Shown here: piece by piece, positions 1-8,488 of the stretch
Position numbering within the stretch: position 1 is the stretch's first letter
Layout: every line of letters starts with the position of its first letter
Source of the DNA: Acidobacteriota bacterium
GTDB lineage: Bacteria; Acidobacteriota; Vicinamibacteria; Vicinamibacterales; UBA2999
DNA length: 64,000 bases
Direction of reading: 5' to 3'
Assembly (NCBI GenBank): GCA_016871195.1
Contig: VFZN01000002.1
Location: 62,001-126,000, forward strand
The notes under the pieces: generated by a model
What the model was told of the DNA's origin: nothing
Seen by the model: the letters and a program-made list of their open reading frames with translations, nothing else
Databases searched by the model: none
Position numbers and translations under genes: made by a program

Positions 1-12
1 TCGGGGAATCTC

Positions 13-1419
13 GTGCCTGTCTCTCTTGTCACCGTCTCGTACATCCTGGCCGGCCTGCTGTTCATCGTCAGCCTGGGCGGCCTCTCGGCGCAGACCACCG
101 CACGGCGCGGCAACCTCTACGGCATCCTGGGCATGCTGCTCGCGGTGCTGGCCACGGTGCTCGCCCCTCAGGTCACCAGCTACGGTCTGCTGATCGGCAT
201 GCTGGTCGTGGGCGGAGCCATCGGCGCGGTGCTTGCGGCGCGCGTCGAGATGACCGCTATGCCGCAGCTGGTTGCCATCCTGCACAGCTTTGTCGGCGCG
301 GCCGCCGTGCTCGTGGGCTTTGCCTCGCTGCTCGGCCCGTCGACCGGGCTCGCCGGTGCCGAAGCCCGCATCCATGAAGTGGAAATCTTCATCGGCGTCT
401 TCATCGGGGCCGTCACCTTCACCGGTTCAGTCATCGCATTCGGGAAGCTGCAGGGTGTCATCGCCAGCAAGCCCTTGCTGCTGCCCGGCCGCCATGTACT
501 CAACCTGGGGATGATTGCTACCTGCATCGTGCTGGCCATGCAGTTTGTCGGCGTGGAAGGCCCGGGGGGCCATCCACCCGTGATGCCGCTGGTGCTGTGC
601 GCCGGGCTCGCCGCGCTCGTGGGCATTCATCTGGTCATGGCGATTGGCGGCGCCGACATGCCGGTCGTCGTGTCGATGCTCAACAGCTATTCGGGCTGGG
701 CGGCGTCGGCCGCCGGCTTCATGCTGGCCAACGATCTGCTGATCATCACCGGTGCCCTCGTCGGCTCGAGCGGCGCCATTCTGAGCTACATCATGTGCGC
801 GGCCATGAACCGCTCGTTCCTGAGCGTCATTCTCGGCGGCTTCGGAGCGGCGGAAGGAGCCGCCCCGGCCGCCGGTGCCGCCCCCCAGGGCGAGGTCGTG
901 GCGATTACCGCCGCCGACACGGCCGACCTGCTGCGGCAGGCCTCGCGCGTCATCATCGTGCCCGGGTACGGCATGGCCGTGGCCCAGGCCCAGTATCCGC
1001 TCTACGAAATCACCAAACTGCTGCGCGAGCGCGGCGTCGAGGTGCGCTTTGCCATCCACCCGGTGGCCGGTCGCCTGCCCGGGCACATGAATGTGCTGCT
1101 GGCCGAGGCCAAGGTGCCCTACGACATCGTCCTTGAGATGGACGAGATCAACGACGACTTCCCCGAGACCGATGTCGTCATCGTCATCGGCGCCAACGAC
1201 ATCGTGAATCCTGGTGCGCTCGACGATCCGTCGAGCCCCATTTACGGCATGCCCGTGCTCGAGGTGTGGAAGGCCCGCACGAGCATCGTGCTCAAGCGCG
1301 GCATGGCCAGCGGCTATGCCGGCGTCGAGAACCCGCTGTTCTACCTCGGTAACACGCGCATGCTCTTCGGCGACGCGAAGAAGACCGTCGACGCCCTGCT
1401 GGCCGCGCTGCGCGACTGA
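13..1419 (+). CDS. pntB: NAD(P) transhydrogenase beta subunit
   Basis: Beta subunit of the membrane-bound proton-translocating transhydrogenase, which couples proton entry to hydride transfer from NADH to NADP+. The first ~275 residues are a run of hydrophobic helices (domain II). An Ala/Pro-rich linker leads into domain III, which binds NADP(H): GYGMAVAQ begins at residue 318, followed by [10 protein letters not shown] and [10 protein letters not shown], all hallmarks of the family. At 468 aa it matches the usual length, so it looks complete. The start is a GTG 12 bases into the window. The alpha-subunit gene is expected just upstream, outside the window. A hairpin follows the stop. Confidence 0.97.
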   Translation: MPVSLVTVSYILAGLLFIVSLGGLSAQTTARRGNLYGILGMLLAVLATVLAPQVTSYGLLIGMLVVGGAIGAVLAARVEMTAMPQLVAILHSFVGAAAVLVGFASLLGPSTGLAGAEARIHEVEIFIGVFIGAVTFTGSVIAFGKLQGVIASKPLLLPGRHVLNLGMIATCIVLAMQFVGVEGPGGHPPVMPLVLCAGLAALVGIHLVMAIGGADMPVVVSMLNSYSGWAASAAGFMLANDLLIITGALVGSSGAILSYIMCAAMNRSFLSVILGGFGAAEGAAPAAGAAPQGEVVAITAADTADLLRQASRVIIVPGYGMAVAQAQYPLYEITKLLRERGVEVRFAIHPVAGRLPGHMNVLLAEAKVPYDIVLEMDEINDDFPETDVVIVIGANDIVNPGALDDPSSPIYGMPVLEVWKARTSIVLKRGMASGYAGVENPLFYLGNTRMLFGDAKKTVDALLAALRD

Positions 1420-1432
1420 GGCGCGGCACCCG

Positions 1433-1459
1433 GCGACGGGCCGCGAACGGGCCCGTCGC
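1433..1459. terminator. Hairpin between convergent pntB and decarboxylase genes
   Basis: Perfect 10-bp inverted repeat (1433-1442 with 1450-1459, 7-base loop) in the 52-base gap between two convergent stops. It is GC-rich with no T-run on either side, so it is a plausible bidirectional stop or 3'-end stabiliser rather than a classical intrinsic terminator. Confidence 0.5.
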
Positions 1460-1471
1460 GCCCCCGATGCG

Positions 1472-2902
1472 TCAGGCCGTCGGCGCGTCGGGCTGCTCGG
1501 CGGCCGCGCGCATCGCCTTCCAGAGCGCCTCCACATGGATGCGCTCGGTCTGTTCTGCTCCGATCGAGACGCGCACCATCCAGTGCCCGTCGAGCAGCGC
1601 CGGCGTCAGATAGGCCGCACCCGACGCATTCACACGCTCGCACCACGCCAGGGTATGCCGGTCAAGCGCCTCGCCGGCGCACCCAGCCGGAATGTGCCGT
1701 ACGCACACCGTCTGCAGCGGCACCGGTGCCACGACATACCAGTCAGGGCACGTGCGCACCTGGGCATCGAGCCACCGTGCATGGTCGAGATCACGGCGCA
1801 GCCGCGCCTGCAGCCCTGAGACGCCCTGCTCGCGCATCAGGAACCACAGCTTGAGTGCACGGAACCGCCGCCCGAGGGGAATACCCCAGTCGCGATAGTT
1901 CGTCACACGATCATCGACCGCGGTGCGCAGATAGCTCGGGTTGGTCGACATGACGCGCACAAGATGCTGCGGGTCGCGCACGCAGTAGAGCGAACAGTCG
2001 AATGCCGCCCCGAGCCATTTGTGGGGATTGAGCACGAGCGAATCGGCGTGTTCCACCCCGGCCCACAGATGGCGGCACTCGGGCAGAATCATCGCCGACC
2101 CGGCCATCGCCGCGTCGACATGCATCCAGAGGCCATGGCCCCGTGCTACCTGCGCGATCGCTTCCAGGGGATCGCACGCGGTCGTCGAGGTCGAGCCGGT
2201 CGTGGCCACGACCGCGCATGGGTGCAGCCCCGCTGTACGATCGGCCTGCACCGCCGCCTCGAGCGCCTCGGGGTTCATGGCATACGTGGCATCGTGCGCC
2301 ACCACCCGCACATGCGCCCGCCCGAACCCGGCGAGCAGTGCGGCCTTGTCGACCGAGCTATGGCTGTGGGCCGAGACGTACACGACCAGCGGCGCCTCCT
2401 CAGCCTGCAGCCCGCCCCGGGTGGCGCCGAAGCCGGTGGTGCGCTCGCGCGCGCACAGCAGTGCCAGCAGGCTCGACGTCGAGGCTGTGTCCTGAATCAC
2501 GCCGTGCCACCCCTCGGCCAGGCCCAGCATCTGCCGCATCCAGTTGGTCGTCACTTCCTCGATTTCACTCAGGGCCGGGCTCGACTGCCAGGTGAGCCCC
2601 AGCACGCCAAGTCCGGTGCTGAGATAGTCACCGAGCACACTGGCGGGCAGGCCGTTGCACGGGAAATAGCCAAAGAACGACGGATGCTGCCAGTGCGTGA
2701 GCCCTGGCATCACCACGCGCTCGACATCGGCGAGCACCTGCGCAAACGGCTCGGGGTCGGCGGGCGGTGCCGCTGGTAGCATCGCCTTGATGTCACCCGG
2801 GGCGACCGTGGCGCGCACGGGCCGTGTGGCCACCTGGTCCCGATAGTCAGCCACCATGTCGACAATCGCGTGCCCGAAACGACGGAATTCCTCTGAAGTC
2901 AT
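1472..2902 (-). CDS. PLP-dependent aromatic-L-amino-acid decarboxylase family protein
   Basis: Group II pyridoxal-phosphate decarboxylase (DDC/tyrosine/tryptophan decarboxylase type) that would turn an aromatic L-amino acid into its amine and CO2. The family signature NPHKW is present, with the PLP lysine at about residue 295; HVDAA upstream holds the Asp that contacts the pyridine nitrogen. The N-terminus (MTSEEFRRFG) aligns with normal family starts and the 476-aa length is typical. The start at 2902 is preferred over an ATG at 2959 because a TATCAT -10 box lies 7 bases before it (leaderless). Exact substrate cannot be read from the sequence. Confidence 0.92.
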   Translation of the reverse strand: MTSEEFRRFGHAIVDMVADYRDQVATRPVRATVAPGDIKAMLPAAPPADPEPFAQVLADVERVVMPGLTHWQHPSFFGYFPCNGLPASVLGDYLSTGLGVLGLTWQSSPALSEIEEVTTNWMRQMLGLAEGWHGVIQDTASTSSLLALLCARERTTGFGATRGGLQAEEAPLVVYVSAHSHSSVDKAALLAGFGRAHVRVVAHDATYAMNPEALEAAVQADRTAGLHPCAVVATTGSTSTTACDPLEAIAQVARGHGLWMHVDAAMAGSAMILPECRHLWAGVEHADSLVLNPHKWLGAAFDCSLYCVRDPQHLVRVMSTNPSYLRTAVDDRVTNYRDWGIPLGRRFRALKLWFLMREQGVSGLQARLRRDLDHARWLDAQVRTCPDWYVVAPVPLQTVCVRHIPAGCAGEALDRHTLAWCERVNASGAAYLTPALLDGHWMVRVSIGAEQTERIHVEALWKAMRAAAEQPDAPTA

Positions 2903-2909
2903 GGCGCCC

Positions 2910-2915
2910 ATGATA
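2910..2915 (-). promoter_or_regulatory. -10 box, leaderless promoter of the decarboxylase
   Basis: TATCAT on the minus strand, 7 bases before the ATG at 2902; no ribosome-binding sequence lies between. Transcription would begin at or next to the start codon. Confidence 0.5.
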
Positions 2916-2984
2916 GGGGAAGGCGGGAAATTCGCTACGATGGGACGTTCTGACCCCATGACTGGTCAGGCGGGAGGAATCACC

Positions 2985-3641
2985 GTGAAGCAGATGACAT
3001 GGGCAGTGGTGGTGGCGGCAGGCCTGGCAGCCGCTGTGCATCTCGTGCAGGCACAGGGTGCGGCGCAGGCGGATGCGAAGATGAGCTTCTTCATCACGAG
3101 CGTGGGCTCGGGCAACGGGGCCAACCTGGGCGGCCTGGCGGGAGCGGATGCGCACTGCCAGAAGCTGGCCGGTGCCGTCGGGGCCGGCAGCAAGCAGTGG
3201 CGCGCCTACCTGAGCACGCAGGGCCCCAATGCCGTGCACGCCAAGGACCGCATCGGCGCGGGACCGTGGTTCAACAGCGAGGGCGTGCAGATCGCTGCGA
3301 GCGTGGCCGACCTGCACTCGGACAAGAATGGCCTGACCAAGGAAACGCAGCTTAACGAGAAGGGCCAGGTCGTCAACGGTCGTGGTGACACGCCGAATCA
3401 GCACGACATCCTCACGGGCTCGAATCTCGACGGCACGGCGTTCCCGGCCGGCGAAGACCACACGTGCAGCAACTGGACGAGCCAGGATGCCGGCTCGGCG
3501 CAGATGGGCCACCACGACCGCCAGGGCGGCGGCGCCAACCCCACGTCATGGAACAACGCACACGCCTCAAAGGGCTGCAGCCAGCCGAACCTGATTGCCA
3601 CGGGCGGCAACGGCTACTTCTACTGCTTCAACGCGAAGTAG
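2985..3641 (+). CDS. Secreted endostatin/lectin-fold-like protein (DUF1554-like)
   Basis: A 218-aa exported protein. It has a signal peptide with likely cleavage after ...VQAQG/AAQA around residues 20-25. The body resembles the collagenase NC10/endostatin-like (DUF1554) family: an FFITS start, a NLGGLAGADAHCQ motif with the first Cys, WRAYLS, then GPWFN, a Cys in HTCSNW and two Cys near the C-terminus (KGCSQ and YFYCF), presumably disulfide-paired. Function is unknown; such domains bind ligands in outer-membrane or secreted proteins. The start is GTG at 2985 because GGAGGAAT sits just upstream; a possible TACGAT -10 at 2936-2941 gives a ~37-base leader. An ATG at 2994 is an alternative. Confidence 0.75.
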   Translation: MKQMTWAVVVAAGLAAAVHLVQAQGAAQADAKMSFFITSVGSGNGANLGGLAGADAHCQKLAGAVGAGSKQWRAYLSTQGPNAVHAKDRIGAGPWFNSEGVQIAASVADLHSDKNGLTKETQLNEKGQVVNGRGDTPNQHDILTGSNLDGTAFPAGEDHTCSNWTSQDAGSAQMGHHDRQGGGANPTSWNNAHASKGCSQPNLIATGGNGYFYCFNAK

Positions 3642-3657
3642 CGCACACACGCGGCAT

Positions 3658-3679
3658 GGCCGGGGCTCGGGCTCCGGCC
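3658..3679. terminator. Hairpin between convergent genes
   Basis: Inverted repeat 3658-3666 with 3671-3679 (9 pairs, one G-U), 4-base loop, in the 88-base gap between two convergent genes. There is no T-run; probable transcription end or RNA stabiliser. Confidence 0.45.
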
Positions 3680-3729
3680 GTGTCACCTGGTGGGCGTCTG
3701 GCCCCGCACGCCCGCGACTGAGCCGCCGC

Positions 3730-5097
3730 TCAGCGTTCGACGGCCGGCACCATCGCCTGGTGCACCAGCGTCTGGAACTTGCTGCGAATGTCTGACGTGT
3801 TGGGCAGCTGGTTGATCATCAGCAGCATCACCAGGCGCCCCTCGGGATCGACGCGATACACCGACGAATAGGCGCCCGCCCATCCGAAGGCACCGGCCGG
3901 TTCGAGACCGTTGCCGCCCGTGCGGTCGGTCGTTTCAAAGCCCAGTCCCCAGCCCATTCCGCGCGTGCTGTAGATCGTGCCGATCTGATTGGTGGTCATC
4001 AGGGCCACGCTGCGCGGCGACAGCAGCCGCACGCCGTCAATCGCCCCGCCACGCCTCACCATCTCGAGAAACCGGCCGTAGTCGCGCGCCGTCGACACCA
4101 GGCCGGCACCGCCCGAGAAGCTGCGCCGCGCGCCCTCGGCGTAGTGGCCCTGCCCGCGCGGGCCCTCGGGCGCACGCACAAGCGAGCCGTCGGGCTCGCT
4201 GGCGTACACCGTCACCAGCCGCGCGCGCTTGTCCGCGGGCACAAAGAAGTGCGTGTCGCGCAGGCCCAGCGGCTCGAAAATACGGGTGCGGAAGAACACA
4301 TCAAGGGTCTGTCCCGAGGCCCGCTCGACCACACAGCCGAGAATATCGGTGTTGTAGCCATACACCCAGGCCTCGCCCGGCTGTGCATCAAACGGCAGCG
4401 TCGCCAGACGTTCCATGGTGTCGCAGATGGGCTCGGCCTTGTCGGCGGTATACCAGCCCATGCCAGCCGCGGGCCCGAGTCCCTTGGCCTCGTAGAGGCT
4501 CGCCAGTCGCGGCGTCGTGCCATACGAGATGCCTGCGGTATGTGTCAGCAGGTCGCTGATGGTGATCGCCCGTTTCGCAGGAACAATCGCAGCCGAGCCG
4601 TCGGGCCCCACGACACTGACCGAGGTCTTCGCGAACGCAGGAATGAATCGCGAGACCGGATCGGTGATGCCGATGCGCCCCTCTTCCACCAGCATCATGA
4701 TGGCCACGCTGGTGACAGCTTTGGTCTGGGACGCGATGCGGAACAGGCTGTCGGCCGTCATCGGCACTTTGGCTTCACGGTCACGCCAGCCGGCCGCCAC
4801 TTCGAGGGCCGGGACGCCGTCCTGCAGCACCAGCACCACCGCGCCGCCAATCTTCTGATCAGCCGCATACTGCTCGACCAGTTGGCGCAGCCGTCCCAGG
4901 CGCCCGGGGTCGAGCGTCAGGGTCGGTACCGCCGCGGTGTTCGCCGCGCGAGTCGCCGTCGTCGGACGGGCCACGGGACGGGCCCCAGGCGGCTGGACCG
5001 CCACGGGTGCGGATGCCGGCGCCTGAGCCGACATCGCGGGCCCCATAACGAGAGAGGCGAGGGTCAGCCCCGCTACGAGTGAAGCCACGGTGCGCAT
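3730..5097 (-). CDS. Serine hydrolase, beta-lactamase class C / EstB family
   Basis: Exported serine hydrolase of the PBP4*/class C beta-lactamase/esterase fold. A signal peptide (MRTVASLVAG..., cut near MSAQA) is followed by a Pro/Ala-rich linker to about residue 60. The nucleophile motif S-Q-T-K has Ser ~123 and Lys ~126, and the second motif is W-V-Y-G-Y-N with Tyr ~246. The C-terminal part carries the usual GWGLGFE and GAFGWAGAYSS segments. At 455 aa it fits esterases or D-aminopeptidases of the family better than true beta-lactamases, but the substrate is unknown. The start at 5097 is supported by TAAAGT 7 bases upstream. Confidence 0.9.
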   Translation of the reverse strand: MRTVASLVAGLTLASLVMGPAMSAQAPASAPVAVQPPGARPVARPTTATRAANTAAVPTLTLDPGRLGRLRQLVEQYAADQKIGGAVVLVLQDGVPALEVAAGWRDREAKVPMTADSLFRIASQTKAVTSVAIMMLVEEGRIGITDPVSRFIPAFAKTSVSVVGPDGSAAIVPAKRAITISDLLTHTAGISYGTTPRLASLYEAKGLGPAAGMGWYTADKAEPICDTMERLATLPFDAQPGEAWVYGYNTDILGCVVERASGQTLDVFFRTRIFEPLGLRDTHFFVPADKRARLVTVYASEPDGSLVRAPEGPRGQGHYAEGARRSFSGGAGLVSTARDYGRFLEMVRRGGAIDGVRLLSPRSVALMTTNQIGTIYSTRGMGWGLGFETTDRTGGNGLEPAGAFGWAGAYSSVYRVDPEGRLVMLLMINQLPNTSDIRSKFQTLVHQAMVPAVER

Positions 5098-5104
5098 GGC
5101 GCAT

Positions 5105-5110
5105 ACTTTA
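5105..5110 (-). promoter_or_regulatory. -10 box, leaderless promoter of serine hydrolase
   Basis: TAAAGT on the minus strand, 7 bases before the ATG at 5097, with no ribosome-binding site between. Confidence 0.5.
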
Positions 5111-5725
5111 CTTCGAACGCGCCGTCCTGAGAGACTTTTCCAGCTCGGTGGCCGCATGGCTCTTCACAATGATGCTAATGCGCCGGTTCCTCGGGTCGAG
5201 CGGATTGTCGGCCATGCGCTGCTCGAATGTACCGCTCAGGCCCCCGCTCAGCAGTGCCCGAGCACGGCTGCCCACGGTGTGCATCGGCGTGCCCGAGGTG
5301 AACTCGCCCAGCATTTCCACTTCCTTGCTGCGCTCCATCACCCGCTGATAGGTGTGCTCGAACTCGTCGAGGTCGAGCGGCTTCAGCACATAGTCAGCGG
5401 CCCCGACTCTGACCCCGAGAATCGCGGCCTCGAGCGACGCCTGGCTGGTCACAATCAGCACCTGCGACGTCGCGCGGGACTGGCGCGCCGCGTGCAGAAT
5501 GGCGAAGCCGTCGGCGTCGGGCAGGTTGAGTTCGGTCACGACCAGCCCGTAGCGTCCCCCCGACCGCTGCAGGGTGCCGATGGCCGTCCGGCCGTCGACG
5601 GCGGTCGTGATCCGCAACGACTGGCCCGCCATGAAGTCAGCCACCTGCTGTCGGGTCAGGTCGTCGGGGTCGACGACCAGCACCTGAAGGGGAACGGAAG
5701 GAGAGGGGCGCTGATCTTTAGGCAT
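5108..5725 (-). CDS. Receiver-domain protein with Glu at the phospho-acceptor site
   Basis: A CheY-like receiver of ~120 residues starting with LQVLVVDPDD, then a ~70-residue tail with no recognisable output domain. The acidic pocket is altered: the residue aligned with the phosphorylated Asp is Glu65 (in VVTELNLPDADGF), and one of the two N-terminal acidic residues is shifted by a Pro (D-P-D-D). The conserved Thr/Ser (VTSQ) and Lys (LKPLD) remain. Glu can mimic phosphorylation, so this may be a constitutively on or non-phosphorylated receiver. The tail contains RNRRISIIVK and ATELEKSLR, of unknown role. ATG at 5758 is an alternative start; 5725 is preferred because GGAG lies upstream. No kinase is adjacent. 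Confidence 0.8.
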   Translation of the reverse strand: MPKDQRPSPSVPLQVLVVDPDDLTRQQVADFMAGQSLRITTAVDGRTAIGTLQRSGGRYGLVVTELNLPDADGFAILHAARQSRATSQVLIVTSQASLEAAILGVRVGAADYVLKPLDLDEFEHTYQRVMERSKEVEMLGEFTSGTPMHTVGSRARALLSGGLSGTFEQRMADNPLDPRNRRISIIVKSHAATELEKSLRTARSK

Positions 5726-5829
5726 GGCGACGGAACGACTCTCCACCCTAATCGGCATGCCGCCGGAACTCTTGAGGCCGATAGGCGACCATGGCTGACA
5801 GTGATAGAGTCGGCGACGGAAACACCGAT

Positions 5830-6699
5830 ATGAGTGCCCTGCCCCCGCCCTGCCGCACCCTCGGTGCAGAGCTGGCTGCGGCCCGAGAGGCCAGCGGCCT
5901 GTCCGAGGAGGCGATGGCCGCCAGACTCCTGCTATCCAAGCGCCAGCTGGTCAGCCTCGAACAGGCAGAACTCATTGGCTTCTATGGCCTCTCGTATTAC
6001 CGCATGGCCTTGCGGAAATACGTGGACGCCGTCGGCCTTCCCATCGACCGCCTGCACCGCATCGACTGGTCCGGGGCCGACCCGGGTCGCATCTCGTCCC
6101 GTGGCGACGTGGGCGAACCCTCGGTCAGTTTTGACGATGACACCACGCGGTCGCGGCTGCCGGCCGCTGCGGCCGTGGCGCTCGTCGTCCTCTCGGCTGC
6201 CGGGTATCTCGTCTGGAGCAGCCGCCCCGACTGGCTGCCTCTGCAGACCGCGGCCATCAACGTCGCTGATCTGCCCTCCGCGCCACCGCAGGGGCTACCC
6301 CCGGCCGCACCCGAGTCTGTGCCTCCACCCTCTGACGAAGTGCCCGGCCTCGCACCCTCGGGCACGTCGGCCCTCGCGCCTGACGCCGACCTTCCTCCCC
6401 CACCGACTGAGCCAGTGCCGTTCAGTGCCCGCGACACCGACACCTCCCTTGAGGGCATTCGGGTCGCCGTCGGCAACAGCACCTGGGTCTTCGCACGCTT
6501 CGACGATAACGCCACGCTGGAACGCAGCATCGCCGGCGGAACCAGCCTCGACCTCGAACGCTTTCCCGTCTATCTGGCCGTGGGCTCAGCCGACGGTGTC
6601 ACACTCATCGTCAATGGGCGCCCTGTCTCCCTGACCCCATTCGCGCGCAACGGAGAAATTCGCCTGTCGCGCCAGGAACTGGCCACGCTGCGTCCCTGA
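5830..6699 (+). CDS. RodZ-like helix-turn-helix membrane protein
   Basis: A 289-aa RodZ/YmfM-type architecture. A cytoplasmic Xre-like HTH occupies residues ~10-70 (LGAELAAARE...LSEEAMAARLLLSKRQLVSLEQ). A linker, one transmembrane helix near residues 105-125 (AAVALVVLSAAGYLVW), a long Pro-rich periplasmic stretch and a C-terminal beta domain (DUF4115-like; NSTWVFARFDD...) follow. RodZ proteins anchor MreB and set cell shape; the role here is inferred from architecture only. An upstream in-frame ATG at 5791 exists; 5830 is chosen because a TAGAGT (5805-5810) and a GGAAA sequence precede it. Divergent from the receiver gene. Confidence 0.75.
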   Translation: MSALPPPCRTLGAELAAAREASGLSEEAMAARLLLSKRQLVSLEQAELIGFYGLSYYRMALRKYVDAVGLPIDRLHRIDWSGADPGRISSRGDVGEPSVSFDDDTTRSRLPAAAAVALVVLSAAGYLVWSSRPDWLPLQTAAINVADLPSAPPQGLPPAAPESVPPPSDEVPGLAPSGTSALAPDADLPPPPTEPVPFSARDTDTSLEGIRVAVGNSTWVFARFDDNATLERSIAGGTSLDLERFPVYLAVGSADGVTLIVNGRPVSLTPFARNGEIRLSRQELATLRP

Positions 6700-6742
6700 G
6701 GTCCCCGGGCGGCACGCCGAGGTGTGCCGCTGCCACTTTCCG

Positions 6743-6770
6743 TTGAAATTCCCCACGACGCGGCGACAAT
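6743..6770 (+). promoter_or_regulatory. Sigma-70-type promoter of amidohydrolase
   Basis: TTGAAA (6743-6748), a 16-base spacer, then GACAAT (6765-6770), only 5 bases before the ATG at 6776. It is the clearest -35/-10 pair found in the window and would produce an essentially leaderless mRNA. Confidence 0.6.
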
Positions 6771-6775
6771 TGGGC

Positions 6776-8488
6776 ATGCGTCTCGCCTTCCGCCTGCTGC
6801 TGCTCCCGGTCGCCGGCCTCCTCGGCTGCACCCCCTCAACACCACAGGTCTCGCCGGCCACCCTCCTCCTGCGCAACGGACACATCGTCACGATGGATCG
6901 GGATCGGCCCACCGCGCAGGCCCTCGCCGTCCGCAACGACCGCATCGTGGCCCTCGGGACGAATGAGGCTCTCGCCGTCTACGCGGGGCCGGAGACGACG
7001 GTGATCGACCTGGCCGGCCAGACTGCCGTGCCGGGCCTCATCGAGGGACATGGACACTTCCTCGCGCTCGGTCAGTCGCGCATGGTCCTCGACCTGATGG
7101 ACATGAAGAGCTACGACGAGATCGTGGCCGCCGTCGCAGCAGCCGCGAAGACCGCCGCACCAGGCACGTGGATTCAGGGCCGCGGCTGGCACCAGGAAAA
7201 ATGGTCTACCCCGCCCGTGCCTGCCGTCGAAGGCTTCCCTGTGCACGACGCCCTGAGCGCCGTAGCGCCAAACCACCCCGTCGTCCTCGAACATGCCAGC
7301 GGCCATGCCTTGCTGGCCAACGCCCGCGCGATGGCACTGGCGGGGGTGACATCCACCACGAAGGCGCCGGCGGGTGGTGACATCCTCATGGGACGCGGCG
7401 GGCAGCCCTCGGGCATCTTCCGAGAGACCGCCTCGGGCCTCATCGAACAGGCGCTCGAGCGCTGGCAGGCGTCCCGCACGCCCGAAGAACGCCGGGCCGA
7501 CATGCAGCGCCAGGTCACACTGGCCGCGCAGACGGCCATCGAACACGGCATCACCAGTTTTCAGGATGCCGGCAGTTCGTTCGAGACCGTGGCGCTCTTC
7601 AAGCAGATGGCCCGTGACGGACAACTGGGTGTGCGCCTGTGGGTGATGGTGCGCGATTCGAACGAGCGGCTCCGGGCCCGGCTGCCGCAGGAACGCGTCA
7701 TCGGCATGGCCGAACAGCGGCTAACGGTGGCCGCCATCAAGGTGACCGCCGACGGCGCACTCGGTTCGCGCGGCGCCTGGATGCTCGATCCCTACAGCGA
7801 TGCCCCGGGCAGCACCGGACTCAGCACCGTGCCCATGGCCCAGATTGCCGAGACCGCCACCATCGCGGCCGAGACGGAAACGCAGCTGGCCGTGCACGCC
7901 ATCGGTGATCGGGCTAACCGCGAAACACTCGATGTGTATGCGGCCGCCTTCCGCGCCCATCCAGAGCGCAGCGACTGGCGATGGCGGATCGAGCATGCAC
8001 AGCATGTGTCGCCCGCCGATGTGCCCCGCTTCGCGCAGCTGGGTGTGATTGCCTCGATGCAGGGGATTCACGCGACGTCCGATGCGCCCTATGTGCTGGC
8101 CCGGCTTGGCCCCGATCGCGCCGCCTCGGGGGCCTATATCTGGAAGACCTTCCTCGACGCCGGCGTCATCGTCAGCAATGGTACCGATGTGCCCGTCGAA
8201 CGCATCGACCCGATCGCCAACTTCCACGCCACCGTCACGCGGCGCACACGCGACGGGTCGGTGTTCTACGGCAACCAGCGCATGACGCGCGAGCAGGCGT
8301 TGCGGTCATACACATGGAATGCCGCGTATGCCGCACGCGAAGAGGCCATCAAGGGGTCGCTGTCGGTGGGCAAGCTGGCAGACATCACCGTGCTGTCACA
8401 GGACCTGCTGACCGTGCCTGATGACGCGCTGCTGAACACACGCGTGGTGAAGACGATCATCGGTGGAAAGGTTTTGTATGGATCATAG
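6776..8488 (+). CDS. Amidohydrolase family lipoprotein (YtcJ-like)
   Basis: Metal-dependent amidohydrolase of the YtcJ/'exoenzyme regulatory AepA' group, 570 aa. The N-terminus is a lipoprotein signal (LLLPVAGLLGC), so the enzyme is probably membrane-anchored outside the cytoplasm. Metal-binding motifs of the family are visible: EGHGH early, AVHAIGDRAN in the middle and SNGTDVP towards the end. The substrate is unknown. The start at 6776 gives a clean lipobox and matches the promoter. The 3' end overlaps the next gene by 11 bases, so the two are translated together. Confidence 0.9.
   Translation: MRLAFRLLLLPVAGLLGCTPSTPQVSPATLLLRNGHIVTMDRDRPTAQALAVRNDRIVALGTNEALAVYAGPETTVIDLAGQTAVPGLIEGHGHFLALGQSRMVLDLMDMKSYDEIVAAVAAAAKTAAPGTWIQGRGWHQEKWSTPPVPAVEGFPVHDALSAVAPNHPVVLEHASGHALLANARAMALAGVTSTTKAPAGGDILMGRGGQPSGIFRETASGLIEQALERWQASRTPEERRADMQRQVTLAAQTAIEHGITSFQDAGSSFETVALFKQMARDGQLGVRLWVMVRDSNERLRARLPQERVIGMAEQRLTVAAIKVTADGALGSRGAWMLDPYSDAPGSTGLSTVPMAQIAETATIAAETETQLAVHAIGDRANRETLDVYAAAFRAHPERSDWRWRIEHAQHVSPADVPRFAQLGVIASMQGIHATSDAPYVLARLGPDRAASGAYIWKTFLDAGVIVSNGTDVPVERIDPIANFHATVTRRTRDGSVFYGNQRMTREQALRSYTWNAAYAAREEAIKGSLSVGKLADITVLSQDLLTVPDDALLNTRVVKTIIGGKVLYGS

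Noticed and set aside
3730-5097. Antibiotic-resistance beta-lactamase
   Set aside because: Has the class C fold motifs, but the Y-G-Y-N second motif and overall segments fit esterase/peptidase members; no basis for calling resistance.
5791-5829. Longer start for the RodZ-like gene
   Set aside because: Adds a non-family N-terminus; a -10-like TAGAGT and GGAAA lie between it and ATG 5830. Not fully excluded.
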